Assembly: GCA_963793025.1 (NCBI GenBank)
Contig: CAWBYL010000006.1
Location: forward strand, 496,001-560,000
DNA from: CAWBYL01 sp963793025
GTDB lineage: Bacteria; Actinomycetota; Acidimicrobiia; Acidimicrobiales; Acidimicrobilacustridaceae
DNA length: 64,000 nt
Direction: 5' to 3'
This document shows positions 18,139-27,146 of this stretch, piece after piece (positions within the stretch are counted from its first letter, which is position 1; the number at the start of each line of letters is the position of its first letter). Under the pieces are notes generated by a model. That model was not told the origin of the DNA. It ran no database searches and saw nothing but the letters and a program-made list of their open reading frames with translations. Both the position numbers and the translations under genes were made by a program.

Positions 18139-20418
18139 ATGACGAACGGTGACGCCGGCTTCGGCGGAACAGTCGGCCGCACGGTCTCCGAGTCGACGCC
18201 GTGGTGGCCGGCGGCGACGCGACCACCAGCGGGCAGCCCCAACATCGTCCTCGTCCTGCTCGACGACATGGGCTTCAGCGACATCGGACCGTACGGGTCG
18301 GAGATCCCGACGCCGACGCTCGACCGCCTCGCCGCCGACGGCATCCGGTTCGCCAACTACCACACCTCGCCCCTGTGCTCGCCGTCCCGCGCCGCCATCC
18401 AGACCGGCCTGAACCCCCATCGGGCCGGGTTCGGCGGGGTGGCGAACTTCGATCCCGGGTTCCCGGGCTGGACCATGGAGATCAGTCCGACCATCGAGAC
18501 GCTGCCCGAGCGGCTGCGGGGCGCCGGGTACGCGACCTACGCCGTGGGGAAGTGGCACCTGACGAGGGACAGCGCCATGCACGCCGGGGCGCCCCGTGGC
18601 TCGTGGCCCGTCCAGCGCGGGTTCGAGCGGTTCTACGGGGTGCTCGAGGGATGGACGAACCTGCACCACCCCCACGCCCTGGTCCGTGACAACTCGCCGG
18701 TCGAGATCGACGCCTACCCCGAGGGCTACTACTTCACCGACGACATCACCGACGAGGCGATCACCTACCTGAAGTCGCTCCGCGCCCACGACTCGACCCG
18801 TCCGTTCTTCCTGTACCTGGCCCACGGCGCGGTGCACGGCCCGCTCCACGCCAAGGCGTCCGACCTCGCTCGCCACCGGGGCCACTACGAGTCCGGGTGG
18901 GACCACGTCCGCGAGCAGCGCTTCTCCCGTCAGGTCGAACTGGGCCTGTTCCCGCCGGGCACGCCGATGTCGCCTCGCAACCACGAGGTCGGGCACGACG
19001 TGCGGGCCTGGGTCGATCACCCCGACGAGGAGCGGGCGGTGTTCGCCCGCTACATGGAGGTCTACGCGGCGATGATCGACAACGTCGATCAGAACCTGGC
19101 CCGGCTGCTCCAGACCATCGAGGACCTGGGCGACGCCGAGAACACCGTGGTGATCTTCACCTCGGACAACGGCGCCACCGAGGAGGGGGGCGCGAACGGT
19201 TCGCGGAGCTACTTCAAGCAGTTCGGCGGCCTCGGGGCGATGACCGGCTGGAACCTGGACGTGCCTCGCGACCCCGACCTCATCGGTGGACCCCAGACCC
19301 TGGTGCACTACCCACGCGGGTGGGGGATGGCGTCGAACACTCCGTTCCGTCTCTACAAGTCGTCCACCCACGCCGGGGGCGTCCGCGTCCCGTTCATCGT
19401 CTCCTGGCCGGGGGGCCTGCCCGCTGCCGACCGGGGGACCATCCGCCACCAGTACCAGTACGTCACCGACATCTTCCCCACCATCATCGAGCTGGCCGGG
19501 CTGGCGGCAGGCGACGACCGCGACGGCTCGAGCTTCGCCGGTGGCGTGACCGGAGGGGTGACGACGAGCACGCACCGGGAGCAGTACTCCGAGTGCTTCG
19601 GGAACCGCAGCTTCTACCGGGACGGGTGGAAGCTGGTGGCCCTCCACCCCCGCGGCGCTCCCTACGACGATGCCGAGTGGGAGCTCTACGACATCGGCGC
19701 CGACCCGACCGAGACGGCCGATCTCGCGGCGTCGCGCCCCGAGAAGGTCCAGGAGCTGGCCGAGGCCTGGGAGAAGGCGGCGTGGGAGAACCTGGTGTTC
19801 CCGCTCGACGACGGCACCGGCCTGCTCCAGCTGCTGCGCCGCCCCGACGACGCCGCGTTCCACCAAGAGGTCCGGCTCCTGCCCGGAACGCCCACCCTCG
19901 AGCGGTACCGCTCGCAGAAGCTCATCGCCTTCCGGGACTTCGCCGTCGACGTCGAGCTCGACCACCGGGAGGGCGACGCCGGCGTCCTGGTGGCCCACGG
20001 CGACCAGGGTGGGGGCTACTCGTTGTACGTCGAGGACGGCCTGCTCCGCCTCGGCTACAACCACTACGGCGAGATGCACTTCCTCGACGCCGGCCGCCCG
20101 GCCGCCGGTGCGCACACGATCACCCTCCAGGCCCGGGCCGGGAAGGCTTTCACCTGGGACTTCGCCGTCAGCATCGACGGCGTCGTGACCGCCGAGATGC
20201 CGGGCACCCCGATGTTGTTGGGCTTCGCTCCCTTCCAGGGCATCGACGTGGGCATCGACCGACGTTCGCCCGTGGTCTGGAGCGTCTTCGAGGACCACGG
20301 TCCGTTCCCGTACTCGGGCCGACTCGTCGCCGTCACCTACCGGCCCGGCCCCGCCGCGCCCTACGACCCGCAGCGCCTGGTCGAGGCCCTGCAGGCCGCG
20401 GGGCGCAGCGGCCAGTAG
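18139..20418 (+). CDS. Type I (formylglycine) arylsulfatase with C-terminal beta-sandwich-like extension
   Basis: 759 residues from ATG 18139; a GTG at 18127 would sit inside the GGAGGGG ribosome site, and the paralogue at 21526-23805 begins at the equivalent residue. The metal motif VLVLLDDMGFSD (Asp42/43) and Cys80 in LCSPSR (CxPSR) mark a type I sulfatase whose Cys is oxidised to formylglycine by a separate enzyme not in this window. Other sites are GKWHL and FTSDNGATEEGG. Residues beyond ~560 form an extra, beta-rich domain with no sulfatase motif. No signal peptide is visible, so it may act in the cytoplasm. It likely frees sulfate from an aryl or steroid sulfate feeding the ring-degradation genes. 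Confidence 0.9.
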   Translation: MTNGDAGFGGTVGRTVSESTPWWPAATRPPAGSPNIVLVLLDDMGFSDIGPYGSEIPTPTLDRLAADGIRFANYHTSPLCSPSRAAIQTGLNPHRAGFGGVANFDPGFPGWTMEISPTIETLPERLRGAGYATYAVGKWHLTRDSAMHAGAPRGSWPVQRGFERFYGVLEGWTNLHHPHALVRDNSPVEIDAYPEGYYFTDDITDEAITYLKSLRAHDSTRPFFLYLAHGAVHGPLHAKASDLARHRGHYESGWDHVREQRFSRQVELGLFPPGTPMSPRNHEVGHDVRAWVDHPDEERAVFARYMEVYAAMIDNVDQNLARLLQTIEDLGDAENTVVIFTSDNGATEEGGANGSRSYFKQFGGLGAMTGWNLDVPRDPDLIGGPQTLVHYPRGWGMASNTPFRLYKSSTHAGGVRVPFIVSWPGGLPAADRGTIRHQYQYVTDIFPTIIELAGLAAGDDRDGSSFAGGVTGGVTTSTHREQYSECFGNRSFYRDGWKLVALHPRGAPYDDAEWELYDIGADPTETADLAASRPEKVQELAEAWEKAAWENLVFPLDDGTGLLQLLRRPDDAAFHQEVRLLPGTPTLERYRSQKLIAFRDFAVDVELDHREGDAGVLVAHGDQGGGYSLYVEDGLLRLGYNHYGEMHFLDAGRPAAGAHTITLQARAGKAFTWDFAVSIDGVVTAEMPGTPMLLGFAPFQGIDVGIDRRSPVVWSVFEDHGPFPYSGRLVAVTYRPGPAAPYDPQRLVEALQAAGRSGQ

Positions 20419-20582
20419 AGATCGGGTCGCTCAGCGGGCCCGCCCGCCGTGGACCGGACGCAGATCCCGGTGACCGGAACCACTCCGGCGGGCGACGGGG
20501 CGTCCTGGGCCACACTGACCTCAGCCCGACTGGGTGGGGACGGCGCGTCGACGCACGGGCCTGGACATCACGGGAGCTCTCG

Positions 20583-21479
20583 ATGGAAATCCGTTCGCTG
20601 GGGTACCTCCGGTTGGAGACGACAGACGTTGACGCCTGGGATCGCTTCCTCGGCGAGGGCCTCGACATGGACGTGGTGCGCGACGACGCCGGAGCGGTTC
20701 GGGCCCGGATGGACGATCGCGTCGCCCGGCTGGTCGTGGCCCCGGCGCAGGCCGACCGCCTCGACGCCGTGGGTTGGGAGGTCGCCAGCCGCCGGCAGCT
20801 CGCCGCTCTGACCTCCCGACTGGAGCAGGCCGGTGTCCCGGTCAAGGAGGCCAGCGCCACCGAGCTCGCCGACCGACGGGTCGAGGAGATGGTCCACGTC
20901 TCGGACCCGGGAGGCACCGAGTTGGAGCTCTACGTCGGGCCGGCGCTCGACCATCGTCCTCTCGCGCCTCGGGCCGGCACCCGCTTCGTCACCGACGGTC
21001 TCGGCCTCGGCCACGTCGTGCTGCCCGCCCCGGAGATGGACGAGTCGATGGAGTTCTACGAGGGCCTGCTCGGCTTCCAACATCGCGATTCGATGAGCAT
21101 CCCGGGGGCAGCCTTCCCCGATCGCGACCCGGCCAAGGGCGACGCCTGGATCCGCTTCCTCGGGTGCAACGCCCGCCATCACAGCCTGGCGCTGTTCGAG
21201 AGTCCGATCCCGAGCGGCATCGTGCACTTCATGGTGGAGGTGGCCGACCTCGACCAGGTGGGCCGGGGTCTCGATCGCTGCCGCGCCCTCGAGGTTCCGC
21301 TGTCCGCCTCCCTCGGGCGCCACACCAACGATCACATGGTGTCGTTCTACGTGAAGACCCCGGGCGGGTTCGACGTGGAGTACGGGACGGCCGGCCGGCT
21401 CGTGGACTCCGACACGTGGGTCGCCACCGAGATCACCGAGGTCAGCTTCTGGGGGCACAGCTTCCAGCCCGGCGCCTGA
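20583..21479 (+). CDS. Extradiol ring-cleavage dioxygenase (HsaC/BphC-like, VOC superfamily)
   Basis: 298 residues, the length of HsaC/BphC, from ATG 20583 with GGGAG at 20572-20576. Two VOC repeats are seen; the catalytic C-terminal half carries the metal His in GLGHVVLPAP, His in GIVHFMVEV and Glu in GGFDVEYG, plus acid-base residues in NARHHSLALF and NDHMVSFYVKTPGG. It opens catechols next to the hydroxyls with Fe(II). It completes the set needed with the HsaA-, HsaD-, HsaE-, HsaG- and HsaF-like genes 2-8 kb upstream, although it is set between two sulfatase genes instead of beside them. An alternative substrate such as a simpler catechol is possible. Confidence 0.9.
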   Translation: MEIRSLGYLRLETTDVDAWDRFLGEGLDMDVVRDDAGAVRARMDDRVARLVVAPAQADRLDAVGWEVASRRQLAALTSRLEQAGVPVKEASATELADRRVEEMVHVSDPGGTELELYVGPALDHRPLAPRAGTRFVTDGLGLGHVVLPAPEMDESMEFYEGLLGFQHRDSMSIPGAAFPDRDPAKGDAWIRFLGCNARHHSLALFESPIPSGIVHFMVEVADLDQVGRGLDRCRALEVPLSASLGRHTNDHMVSFYVKTPGGFDVEYGTAGRLVDSDTWVATEITEVSFWGHSFQPGA

Positions 21480-21525
21480 CGCGCCGGCAGCTACCCGGGG
21501 CGACGGTCGTTGCGTCCGAGGACGC

Positions 21526-23805
21526 TCACTGTCGGCCCATGGCCGAACGACCCTCGGCCTCGCCGACGTCGGATTCCAGGTGGCGGGTGGCGCTGACCAG
21601 CTGGATGTCGACGGCGTGCAGCGCCCCCTCGAACGGGAACGGGCCGTGGTAGCGGTCGCTGACCGGCATGCCGTGGTCGAAGCCCACGCTGCTGCCGGTG
21701 CTCGAGATCACCCGCATGGCGAAGGGGATCTCGCCGTCTCCGACCGGGTCCTCGTCGACGACGAGCGTGGCGGTGGCCCCGTTGCCGGTGCGGCGGAAGC
21801 GAACCCCGAGAGTGCAGGATCCCGCGGGGAGGGTGACCTCGGACTCGACCACGGTGTGGTCCCCGAAGGCGTTGTAGTCGAAGACCAGTCGGTCGTCCTG
21901 GACGAACAGTGCGAGGCCGGCGTTGCCGTTGCCGAGGGCGTAGAGCACGCCACCCGCTCCGGGCGCCCGATCGACGCGCGCGTCGAGGTCCCAGCTGCGG
22001 CCTCCGATGGCCGCCGAGGTCTGTCCCGGCAGGTACGACATCGGCGGACGGTACCGGTAGTGGCGATCGGGCCGATGGGGGGTGTGCTCGGCGAACCGCG
22101 AGCCCATGAGGGCGACCATGCGGTCGTCGAGGGGGAGCACGCCATGGGTCTCGGCCTCCTTCCACCAGCGCTCGACGAGGGCGGTGAGGCGCTCGGGTTG
22201 CTCGGCGCTGAGGTCGTGGCACTCCGAAGGGTCGGCGATGAGGTCGTAGAGCTCCCACACGTCGTCATCGAACGCGGTGCCCTCGTCGTGGCGGGTGACT
22301 GCCTTCCAGCCATCGACGTACATCCCCCGGTGCCCCATCATCTCGAAGTACTGCACGCTGTGCCGGCTGGGCTCCGGTGCCGATCCGGAGGCGAACGTGT
22401 AGGTCATCGACGTGCCGGCGAGGGGCAGTTGGGGCACGCCCCGATAGGTGTCGGGCGCCTCGACGCCGACCAGCTCGTAGATGGTGGGAGCGATGTCGGT
22501 GACGTAGTGGAACTGGTGCCGGATCCCACCGACGTCGTCGATCCCCTCGGGCCAGTGCACGATGCACGGCACGTGGCAGCCGCCCTCGTGGGTGTTCGAC
22601 TTGTACCACTTGAACGGGGTGTTGCCGGCCTGGGCCCAACCCCACGGGTAGTTGGAGTGGCTCCTCGGACCGCCGACGTCGTCGAGGTGCTCCATCGCCT
22701 CCTCGGGCGTCTCGAAGAGGAAGTTGTAGAACTTCATCTCGTGCAGCACCCCGAAGGGGCCGCCCTCGCGACTGGCCCCGTTGTCGGAGAGCAGCACGAT
22801 GACGGTGTCGTCCAGCAGGTCCATCCGCTCGAGCCCGTCCACCAGCCGCCCGATCTGGTCGTCGGTGTGCTCGAGGAAGGCGCCGAAGGCCTCCTGCAGC
22901 CGCGCCGCCAGCCGGCGTTGCGCCTCGGGCATCTCGTCCCACGGGTCGACCCCGGGGTTGCGGGGCGCCAGGTCGGTGCCGGGAGGGATCACCCCCAGCT
23001 CCTGCTGGCGGGCGAACCAGCGGTCGCGCACGGAGTCCCAGCCCTCGTCGTAGCGCCCCCGGTGCCGTTCGAGGTACTCGGCCGGGGCCTGGTGCGGAGC
23101 GTGGGTTGCGCCGAGGGCGAGATAGGTGAAGAACGGTCGGTCCGGACGGATCGACACCGAGTCGTTCACGAACTCGAGGGTCTTGTCGACCAGGTCCTCG
23201 GTGAGGTGGTAGCCCTCCTCCGGGGTCCGGGGCGGCTCGACCTGGTGGTTGTCGTAGGTCAGGTCCGGCGTGAACTGGTCGGTCTCACCGTCGAGGAAGC
23301 CGTAGAAGCGGTCGAAGCCTCGTTGCAGGGGCCAGTTGTCGTAGGGCCCGGCGGCGGAGGCCTCGTCCATCGGGCAGAGATGCCACTTGCCGACCATGAA
23401 GGTGGCGTAGCCCTCGCCGCGGAGCACCTCGGCCATGGTGGTGGCCTGGTCGGTGATGCGGCCCCGCATGTGCGGGAAGCCGGTGTTGAAGTTGGAGATC
23501 GCGCGCATGCCGACGGTGTGGTGGTTCCGGCCGGTGAGGAGCGAGGCCCGGGTGGGGGAGCACAGGGGAGTGACGTGGAAGTTGCTGTAGCGGATCCCCC
23601 CGGCGGCCAACCGGTCGATGTTCGGGGTGGGGAGGTCGGACCCGTAGCAGCCGAAGTGGGAGAACCCGAGGTCGTCGAACAGGATCACGATGACGTTGGG
23701 GGCCTCGTCGCCGGGGTGAGGGGGTTCGGGCCACCAGGGTTCGGAGTCGGCGATCGTGGGGCCGATCCGGCCGCCGAACCCGGCGTTGCGGTCGGCGGCG
23801 CTCAC
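21526..23805 (-). CDS. Type I (formylglycine) arylsulfatase, paralogue of the 18.1-kb sulfatase
   Basis: 759 residues from GTG at 23803-23805. The same architecture as its neighbour: metal motif VIVILFDDLGFS, formylglycine Cys82 in LCSPTR, GKWHL and LLSDNGASREGG, and a beta-rich C-terminal extension of ~180 residues beginning near SAAIGGRSWDLDARVD. No signal peptide. It converges on the extradiol dioxygenase gene, with only 46 bp between the stops. Two equal-length sulfatases facing each other with a dioxygenase between them suggest an old duplication with divergence towards different sulfate esters. Maturation needs a formylglycine-generating enzyme encoded elsewhere. Confidence 0.9.
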   Translation of the reverse strand: MSAADRNAGFGGRIGPTIADSEPWWPEPPHPGDEAPNVIVILFDDLGFSHFGCYGSDLPTPNIDRLAAGGIRYSNFHVTPLCSPTRASLLTGRNHHTVGMRAISNFNTGFPHMRGRITDQATTMAEVLRGEGYATFMVGKWHLCPMDEASAAGPYDNWPLQRGFDRFYGFLDGETDQFTPDLTYDNHQVEPPRTPEEGYHLTEDLVDKTLEFVNDSVSIRPDRPFFTYLALGATHAPHQAPAEYLERHRGRYDEGWDSVRDRWFARQQELGVIPPGTDLAPRNPGVDPWDEMPEAQRRLAARLQEAFGAFLEHTDDQIGRLVDGLERMDLLDDTVIVLLSDNGASREGGPFGVLHEMKFYNFLFETPEEAMEHLDDVGGPRSHSNYPWGWAQAGNTPFKWYKSNTHEGGCHVPCIVHWPEGIDDVGGIRHQFHYVTDIAPTIYELVGVEAPDTYRGVPQLPLAGTSMTYTFASGSAPEPSRHSVQYFEMMGHRGMYVDGWKAVTRHDEGTAFDDDVWELYDLIADPSECHDLSAEQPERLTALVERWWKEAETHGVLPLDDRMVALMGSRFAEHTPHRPDRHYRYRPPMSYLPGQTSAAIGGRSWDLDARVDRAPGAGGVLYALGNGNAGLALFVQDDRLVFDYNAFGDHTVVESEVTLPAGSCTLGVRFRRTGNGATATLVVDEDPVGDGEIPFAMRVISSTGSSVGFDHGMPVSDRYHGPFPFEGALHAVDIQLVSATRHLESDVGEAEGRSAMGRQ

Positions 23806-24055
23806 GAGCGGTGCCGATTCGGATCCGTCGGCGGGCCGGCCGTTGTCAGCCCCGCGCCCGTGCGCCCCAACTCGACCACGACCTCACCCCGTCCTCGCTC
23901 GACGTCACTGCTCCCCGCTCCCGCCGGGACCGCTCGGAGCGGTCGGCCTGAAGCAGACGCATCCTGCCCGCCGCCCGGCGCGAAGCAAAGGTCGCGTTCC
24001 ACCAAGCGGGACCCGAACCGGCGCCGGTCCGCCCCGACACGAAGAGAGGATCGCC

Positions 24056-25756
24056 ATGACCGTCGCGACCAGCGAGGATGGGGCGGTGGACCAGCCCGAG
24101 ACAGCGGTGCCGATCGATCCCGTGGCCTTCCCCACCCTCGACGGCGGTCAGCTCGACCGCGTCCGGGCCTACGCCGAGTGCGAGGAGTTCGAGGCGGGTG
24201 ACCTCCTGTTCGAGGAGGGACAGTCCGAGTACGACCTGCTCGTGGTGCTGGCGGGGGAGGTCGCGGTTCTGCAGCGGGACGAGGTCACCGAGCACCTGAT
24301 CGTGCGGCACGGCCCCGGCCGGTTCATCGGGGAGCTCGGGATGCTCACCGGGCAGCGCACCACGCTGGCGGCACGGGCCCTGGTCCCCACGTCGGTGCTG
24401 CGGGTGCCCCTCGAGCGGCTCCGCACCATGATGGGCGCCGAGTCGGACCTGTCCGACCTGATCTTCTCGGCGTTCGTGGCCCGCCGGGAGCTGCTGCGGG
24501 CCGGGGACGGGGCGTCGGCTCTGCGCCTGCTCGGGTCGCGGTACTCGGCTCGCTCGTTGGAGCTGCGCAGCTTCGCCCGGCGCGAGCGGCTGGCCTACAC
24601 GTGGATCGACCTCGACGGTCCCGACGTCGGTGACATCGACGTGCTCATGGCCAGCATCGGGGTCCGACGCGCCGACGTGCCGGTGGTCGTCACCCCGAAC
24701 GCCGTGCTCCGCAATCCAACCGTCAGCGAGCTGGCCGCCCACCTGGGCCTGGCCTTCCGGCCCGTCGAGGGCCGGGTCTACGACGTCGTCGTGGTGGGGG
24801 CGGGACCGGGCGGGCTGGCGGCGGCGGTGTACGGCGCCTCCGAAGGCCTCGACACCCTGGTGATCGACGCGCTGGGTCCCGGTGGACAGGCGGGGACCAC
24901 GTCACGGATCGAGAACTTCTTCGGCTTCCCGGCGGGGGTGTCGGGCAGCGAACTGGTGGAGCGGGGCGCGCTGCAGGCCACCCGTCTCGGCGCCCAGATC
25001 AACACTTCGGGCCGGATCGTCCGGCTCTCGCCGTCGAGCGTCGGGTTCGAGCTGACGCTGGAGGGCGGGAGCACCATCGACGCCCGGGCGGTCGTCGTGG
25101 CCGTCGGGGTCCAGTACCGCAAGCTGGCCCTGGACGGCCTCGCTCGGTTCGAGGGCGCCGGCGTCTTCTATGCCGCGACCGAGCTCGAGGTGCAGATGTG
25201 CTCGCCTGATCCCGTGGTCGTGGTCGGCGGCGGGAACTCCGCCGGTCAGGCCGCGGTCTATCTCGCCCAGCGCGGGTCGTCGGTGACGATCGTGGTGCGG
25301 GGCGAGGGGCTGGCCGCATCCATGTCGCGCTACCTCATCGACCGCATCGACGCCTCACCGCTCATCGAGGTCCGGCCCCGCACCGAGGTCGTCGAGCTCC
25401 ATGGCGACCGCCATCTGACGGCGGTGACCCTGCGCACCACCGGGCCCGACGGGGTGGCGGTCGATGCCCCCGAGCGCTGCTCGGGGATGTTCTCCTTCAT
25501 CGGCGCCGTTCCCTTCACCGAGTGGCTCCAGGGCTGTTGCGAGCTCGACGAGCGGGGCTTCGTCCTCACCGACCGGGACGTCACCGTGGCCAGCCCGTCG
25601 GGCGGAGAGCTGCTGCCCTACGAGACGTCCATGCCCGGCGTGTTCGCGGTGGGGGATGTCCGCCACGGATCGATGAAGCGGGTCGCCGCCGCCGTCGGCG
25701 AGGGCTCCAGCGCCATCCGCGCCGTGCACGAGCACCTGGCTCGCGTCCTCCGCTGA
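24056..25756 (+). CDS. Cyclic nucleotide-binding domain fused to thioredoxin reductase-like flavoprotein
   Basis: 566 residues from ATG 24056 with AGAGAGGA at 24043-24050. Residues ~20-145 form a cNMP-binding beta-roll (GDLLFEEGQ; then RFIGELGMLTGQRTTLAAR at the phosphate-binding cassette). Residues ~155-230 resemble a thioredoxin-fold linker (PVVVTPNAVLRNPTVSELA). Residues ~240-566 are a TrxB-like FAD/NAD(P)H enzyme: VVVGAGPGGLAAAVYGASEG, GGQAGTTSRIENFFGF, second dinucleotide loop VVVGGGNSAGQAAVYLAQ and the ATS-like FAVGDVRHGSMKRVAAAVGEG. The CxxC of thioredoxin reductases is missing (GVFYAATELEVQMC). It is probably a redox enzyme gated by a nucleotide; the electron acceptor is unknown. Confidence 0.9.
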   Translation: MTVATSEDGAVDQPETAVPIDPVAFPTLDGGQLDRVRAYAECEEFEAGDLLFEEGQSEYDLLVVLAGEVAVLQRDEVTEHLIVRHGPGRFIGELGMLTGQRTTLAARALVPTSVLRVPLERLRTMMGAESDLSDLIFSAFVARRELLRAGDGASALRLLGSRYSARSLELRSFARRERLAYTWIDLDGPDVGDIDVLMASIGVRRADVPVVVTPNAVLRNPTVSELAAHLGLAFRPVEGRVYDVVVVGAGPGGLAAAVYGASEGLDTLVIDALGPGGQAGTTSRIENFFGFPAGVSGSELVERGALQATRLGAQINTSGRIVRLSPSSVGFELTLEGGSTIDARAVVVAVGVQYRKLALDGLARFEGAGVFYAATELEVQMCSPDPVVVVGGGNSAGQAAVYLAQRGSSVTIVVRGEGLAASMSRYLIDRIDASPLIEVRPRTEVVELHGDRHLTAVTLRTTGPDGVAVDAPERCSGMFSFIGAVPFTEWLQGCCELDERGFVLTDRDVTVASPSGGELLPYETSMPGVFAVGDVRHGSMKRVAAAVGEGSSAIRAVHEHLARVLR

Positions 25757-25797
25757 GGGTGCTCGGGCCCCCACCGATCGGGGTGTCCGACCGGCGC

Positions 25798-25868
25798 GAC
25801 CCTCGACCCGAGGTCGGGCGTCCTTGCATTCGTGGGAACGCAAGCCGCCCGACCCCGCGTCGAGGGTC
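25798..25868. terminator. Long stem-loop between convergent genes, probable bidirectional terminator
   Basis: Three nested pairing blocks: GACCCTCGAC (25798-25807) with GTCGAGGGTC (25859-25868), GGTCGGGCG (25812-25820) with CGCCCGACC (25846-25854), and CTTGC (25823-25827) with GCAAG (25840-25844), separated by small bulges. It fills the gap between the stop at 25756 (+) and the stop at 25891 (-). No T-tract is present, which is common for actinobacterial hairpin terminators. Confidence 0.6.
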
Positions 25869-25890
25869 CGGCCGGGTTCCGAGCCGAGGA

Positions 25891-26310
25891 TCAGGCTGCG
25901 GCCCACATCTTGTTGAGCTGCGACTGGTAGTAGACGACCGAGAAGCCGCCGAGGATGCCGAGCACGACGCCCAGGATTCCCGAGCAGCGCTCGGCCACGC
26001 CGGACTTGACCTGGGCCTGCTCGATGCGACCACCGGTGTTGAAGAGCGACACCAGGTTGGCGATCGGGACGAGGGCGGCGAGCAGGGCGATACCGGGCTC
26101 GACCTCGATCGAGGTGTCGTAGGCCTTCAGCTCCGAGTTCACCGTGTAGTACCAGTACAGGTAGTAGATGCCGAAGGTGATGATCGAGAGGCCCCAGACG
26201 CCCCACGGGTGGCGGGTCTTGCCCAGCGCGGCGCCGCTCGACGCGCGGGGGGTCGGCGCCGACGACTCGGGGCCCCCGGCGTCGGGGACGGAGATGGGTT
26301 CGGTGGTCAT
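25891..26310 (-). CDS. DUF4234 domain membrane protein
   Basis: 139 residues from ATG at 26308-26310, with AAGGAG about 7 nt upstream. After a ~30-residue polar, proline/serine-rich start, the DUF4234 hallmark appears as WGLSIITFGIYYLYWYYTVN, the first hydrophobic segment. Two more hydrophobic segments follow (around LLAALVPIANLVSL and ILGVVLGILGGFSVVYYQSQ). The protein is expected in the inner membrane; the family's function is unknown. It is a single gene between a hairpin terminator and the DHFR-like gene on the same strand. Confidence 0.85.
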   Translation of the reverse strand: MTTEPISVPDAGGPESSAPTPRASSGAALGKTRHPWGVWGLSIITFGIYYLYWYYTVNSELKAYDTSIEVEPGIALLAALVPIANLVSLFNTGGRIEQAQVKSGVAERCSGILGVVLGILGGFSVVYYQSQLNKMWAAA

Positions 26311-26445
26311 GGGACTGCTCCTTGGTCACGCCCGCCGAGTCGCCGCGATCTGCGGTGGACCTGGACGTCGTGGCCAAGGTGTCGTCCCGTCCTGCCCGCA
26401 ACTGAAGCGTCCGGTTCAGCGGTGCGAACTGGACCGACGACAGCG

Positions 26446-27033
26446 TCAGTCGAGTTCCCGTTCGGTCAGCTGGTAGGTCAGCAAGGCGAGGCCGTGCCCG
26501 ATGGTGGTGGACGCGACCAGGCGCATGAGAGTGGGGTGCGTCGGCTCGAAGAACCGCTCGCCCGCCCCGAGCACGACGGGGAAGACCACGAGCCGCACCT
26601 CGTCGATCAGATCTCGGGCCATCAACGCCCGCCCGAGCTGATGGCTCGCGGGGATGACGATCTCACCGTCCAGGTGCGCCTTGAGCTGTGAGACCGCCGT
26701 GACCACGTCGCCGGCCAACACGGTGGTGTTGCCCCAGTCCGGGTCCACGAGGGTTGAGGACACGACGTACTTGGGCATGGTGTTCAGCCTGTCCGCCAGC
26801 TCGCCCGTGCGGGGCTTCCATCGTTCGGCGAAGAACTCGTAGCTCCGACGGCCCAGGAGCCAGGCCTCGGCGCCCAGCGCCTCCTTCCGTGCGACCTCGT
26901 TCCACGCAGCGAGGTCCGGACCGCCGTACTCGACGAACCAACCGCCGAGCTCGAACCCCTCCTTGCCGTCCGGGTCCTGGACCACCCCGTCGAGGGTGAT
27001 GTTCTGTGGTCCGCTCATCACGAGCCTTGCCAT
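26446..27033 (-). CDS. Dihydrofolate reductase/RibD C-terminal-fold family protein
   Basis: 195 residues from ATG at 27031-27033, preceded by GAGGAG at the right distance; an upstream ATG 27072 lacks such a site. The fold is recognised from MSGPQNITLDGVVQDPDG at the start, LLGRRSYEFFAERW, and VFPVVLGAGERFFE near the end. These single-domain proteins are common in soil actinobacteria and are presumed NAD(P)H-dependent reductases, but they lack proof of folate activity. It is divergently transcribed from the ECF sigma factor gene, 113 bp away, and may be its target. Confidence 0.85.
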   Translation of the reverse strand: MARLVMSGPQNITLDGVVQDPDGKEGFELGGWFVEYGGPDLAAWNEVARKEALGAEAWLLGRRSYEFFAERWKPRTGELADRLNTMPKYVVSSTLVDPDWGNTTVLAGDVVTAVSQLKAHLDGEIVIPASHQLGRALMARDLIDEVRLVVFPVVLGAGERFFEPTHPTLMRLVASTTIGHGLALLTYQLTERELD

Positions 27034-27146
27034 GTCGGTCTCCTCATCGTGTCGTTGATCGAATCCACGCATGAAGGCGTCTCGACGACGCGAAACTGGG
27101 CGGCGGGCCGCCGCCCAGTTCGCCCGCTGGCTGGCGTCTACTCACC

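Noticed and set aside
17977..20298. 773-codon minus-strand frame over the sulfatase
   Set aside because: Shadow of the sulfatase gene; composition (Val/Gly/Asp/His-rich) and lack of motifs are typical of antisense GC-rich frames.
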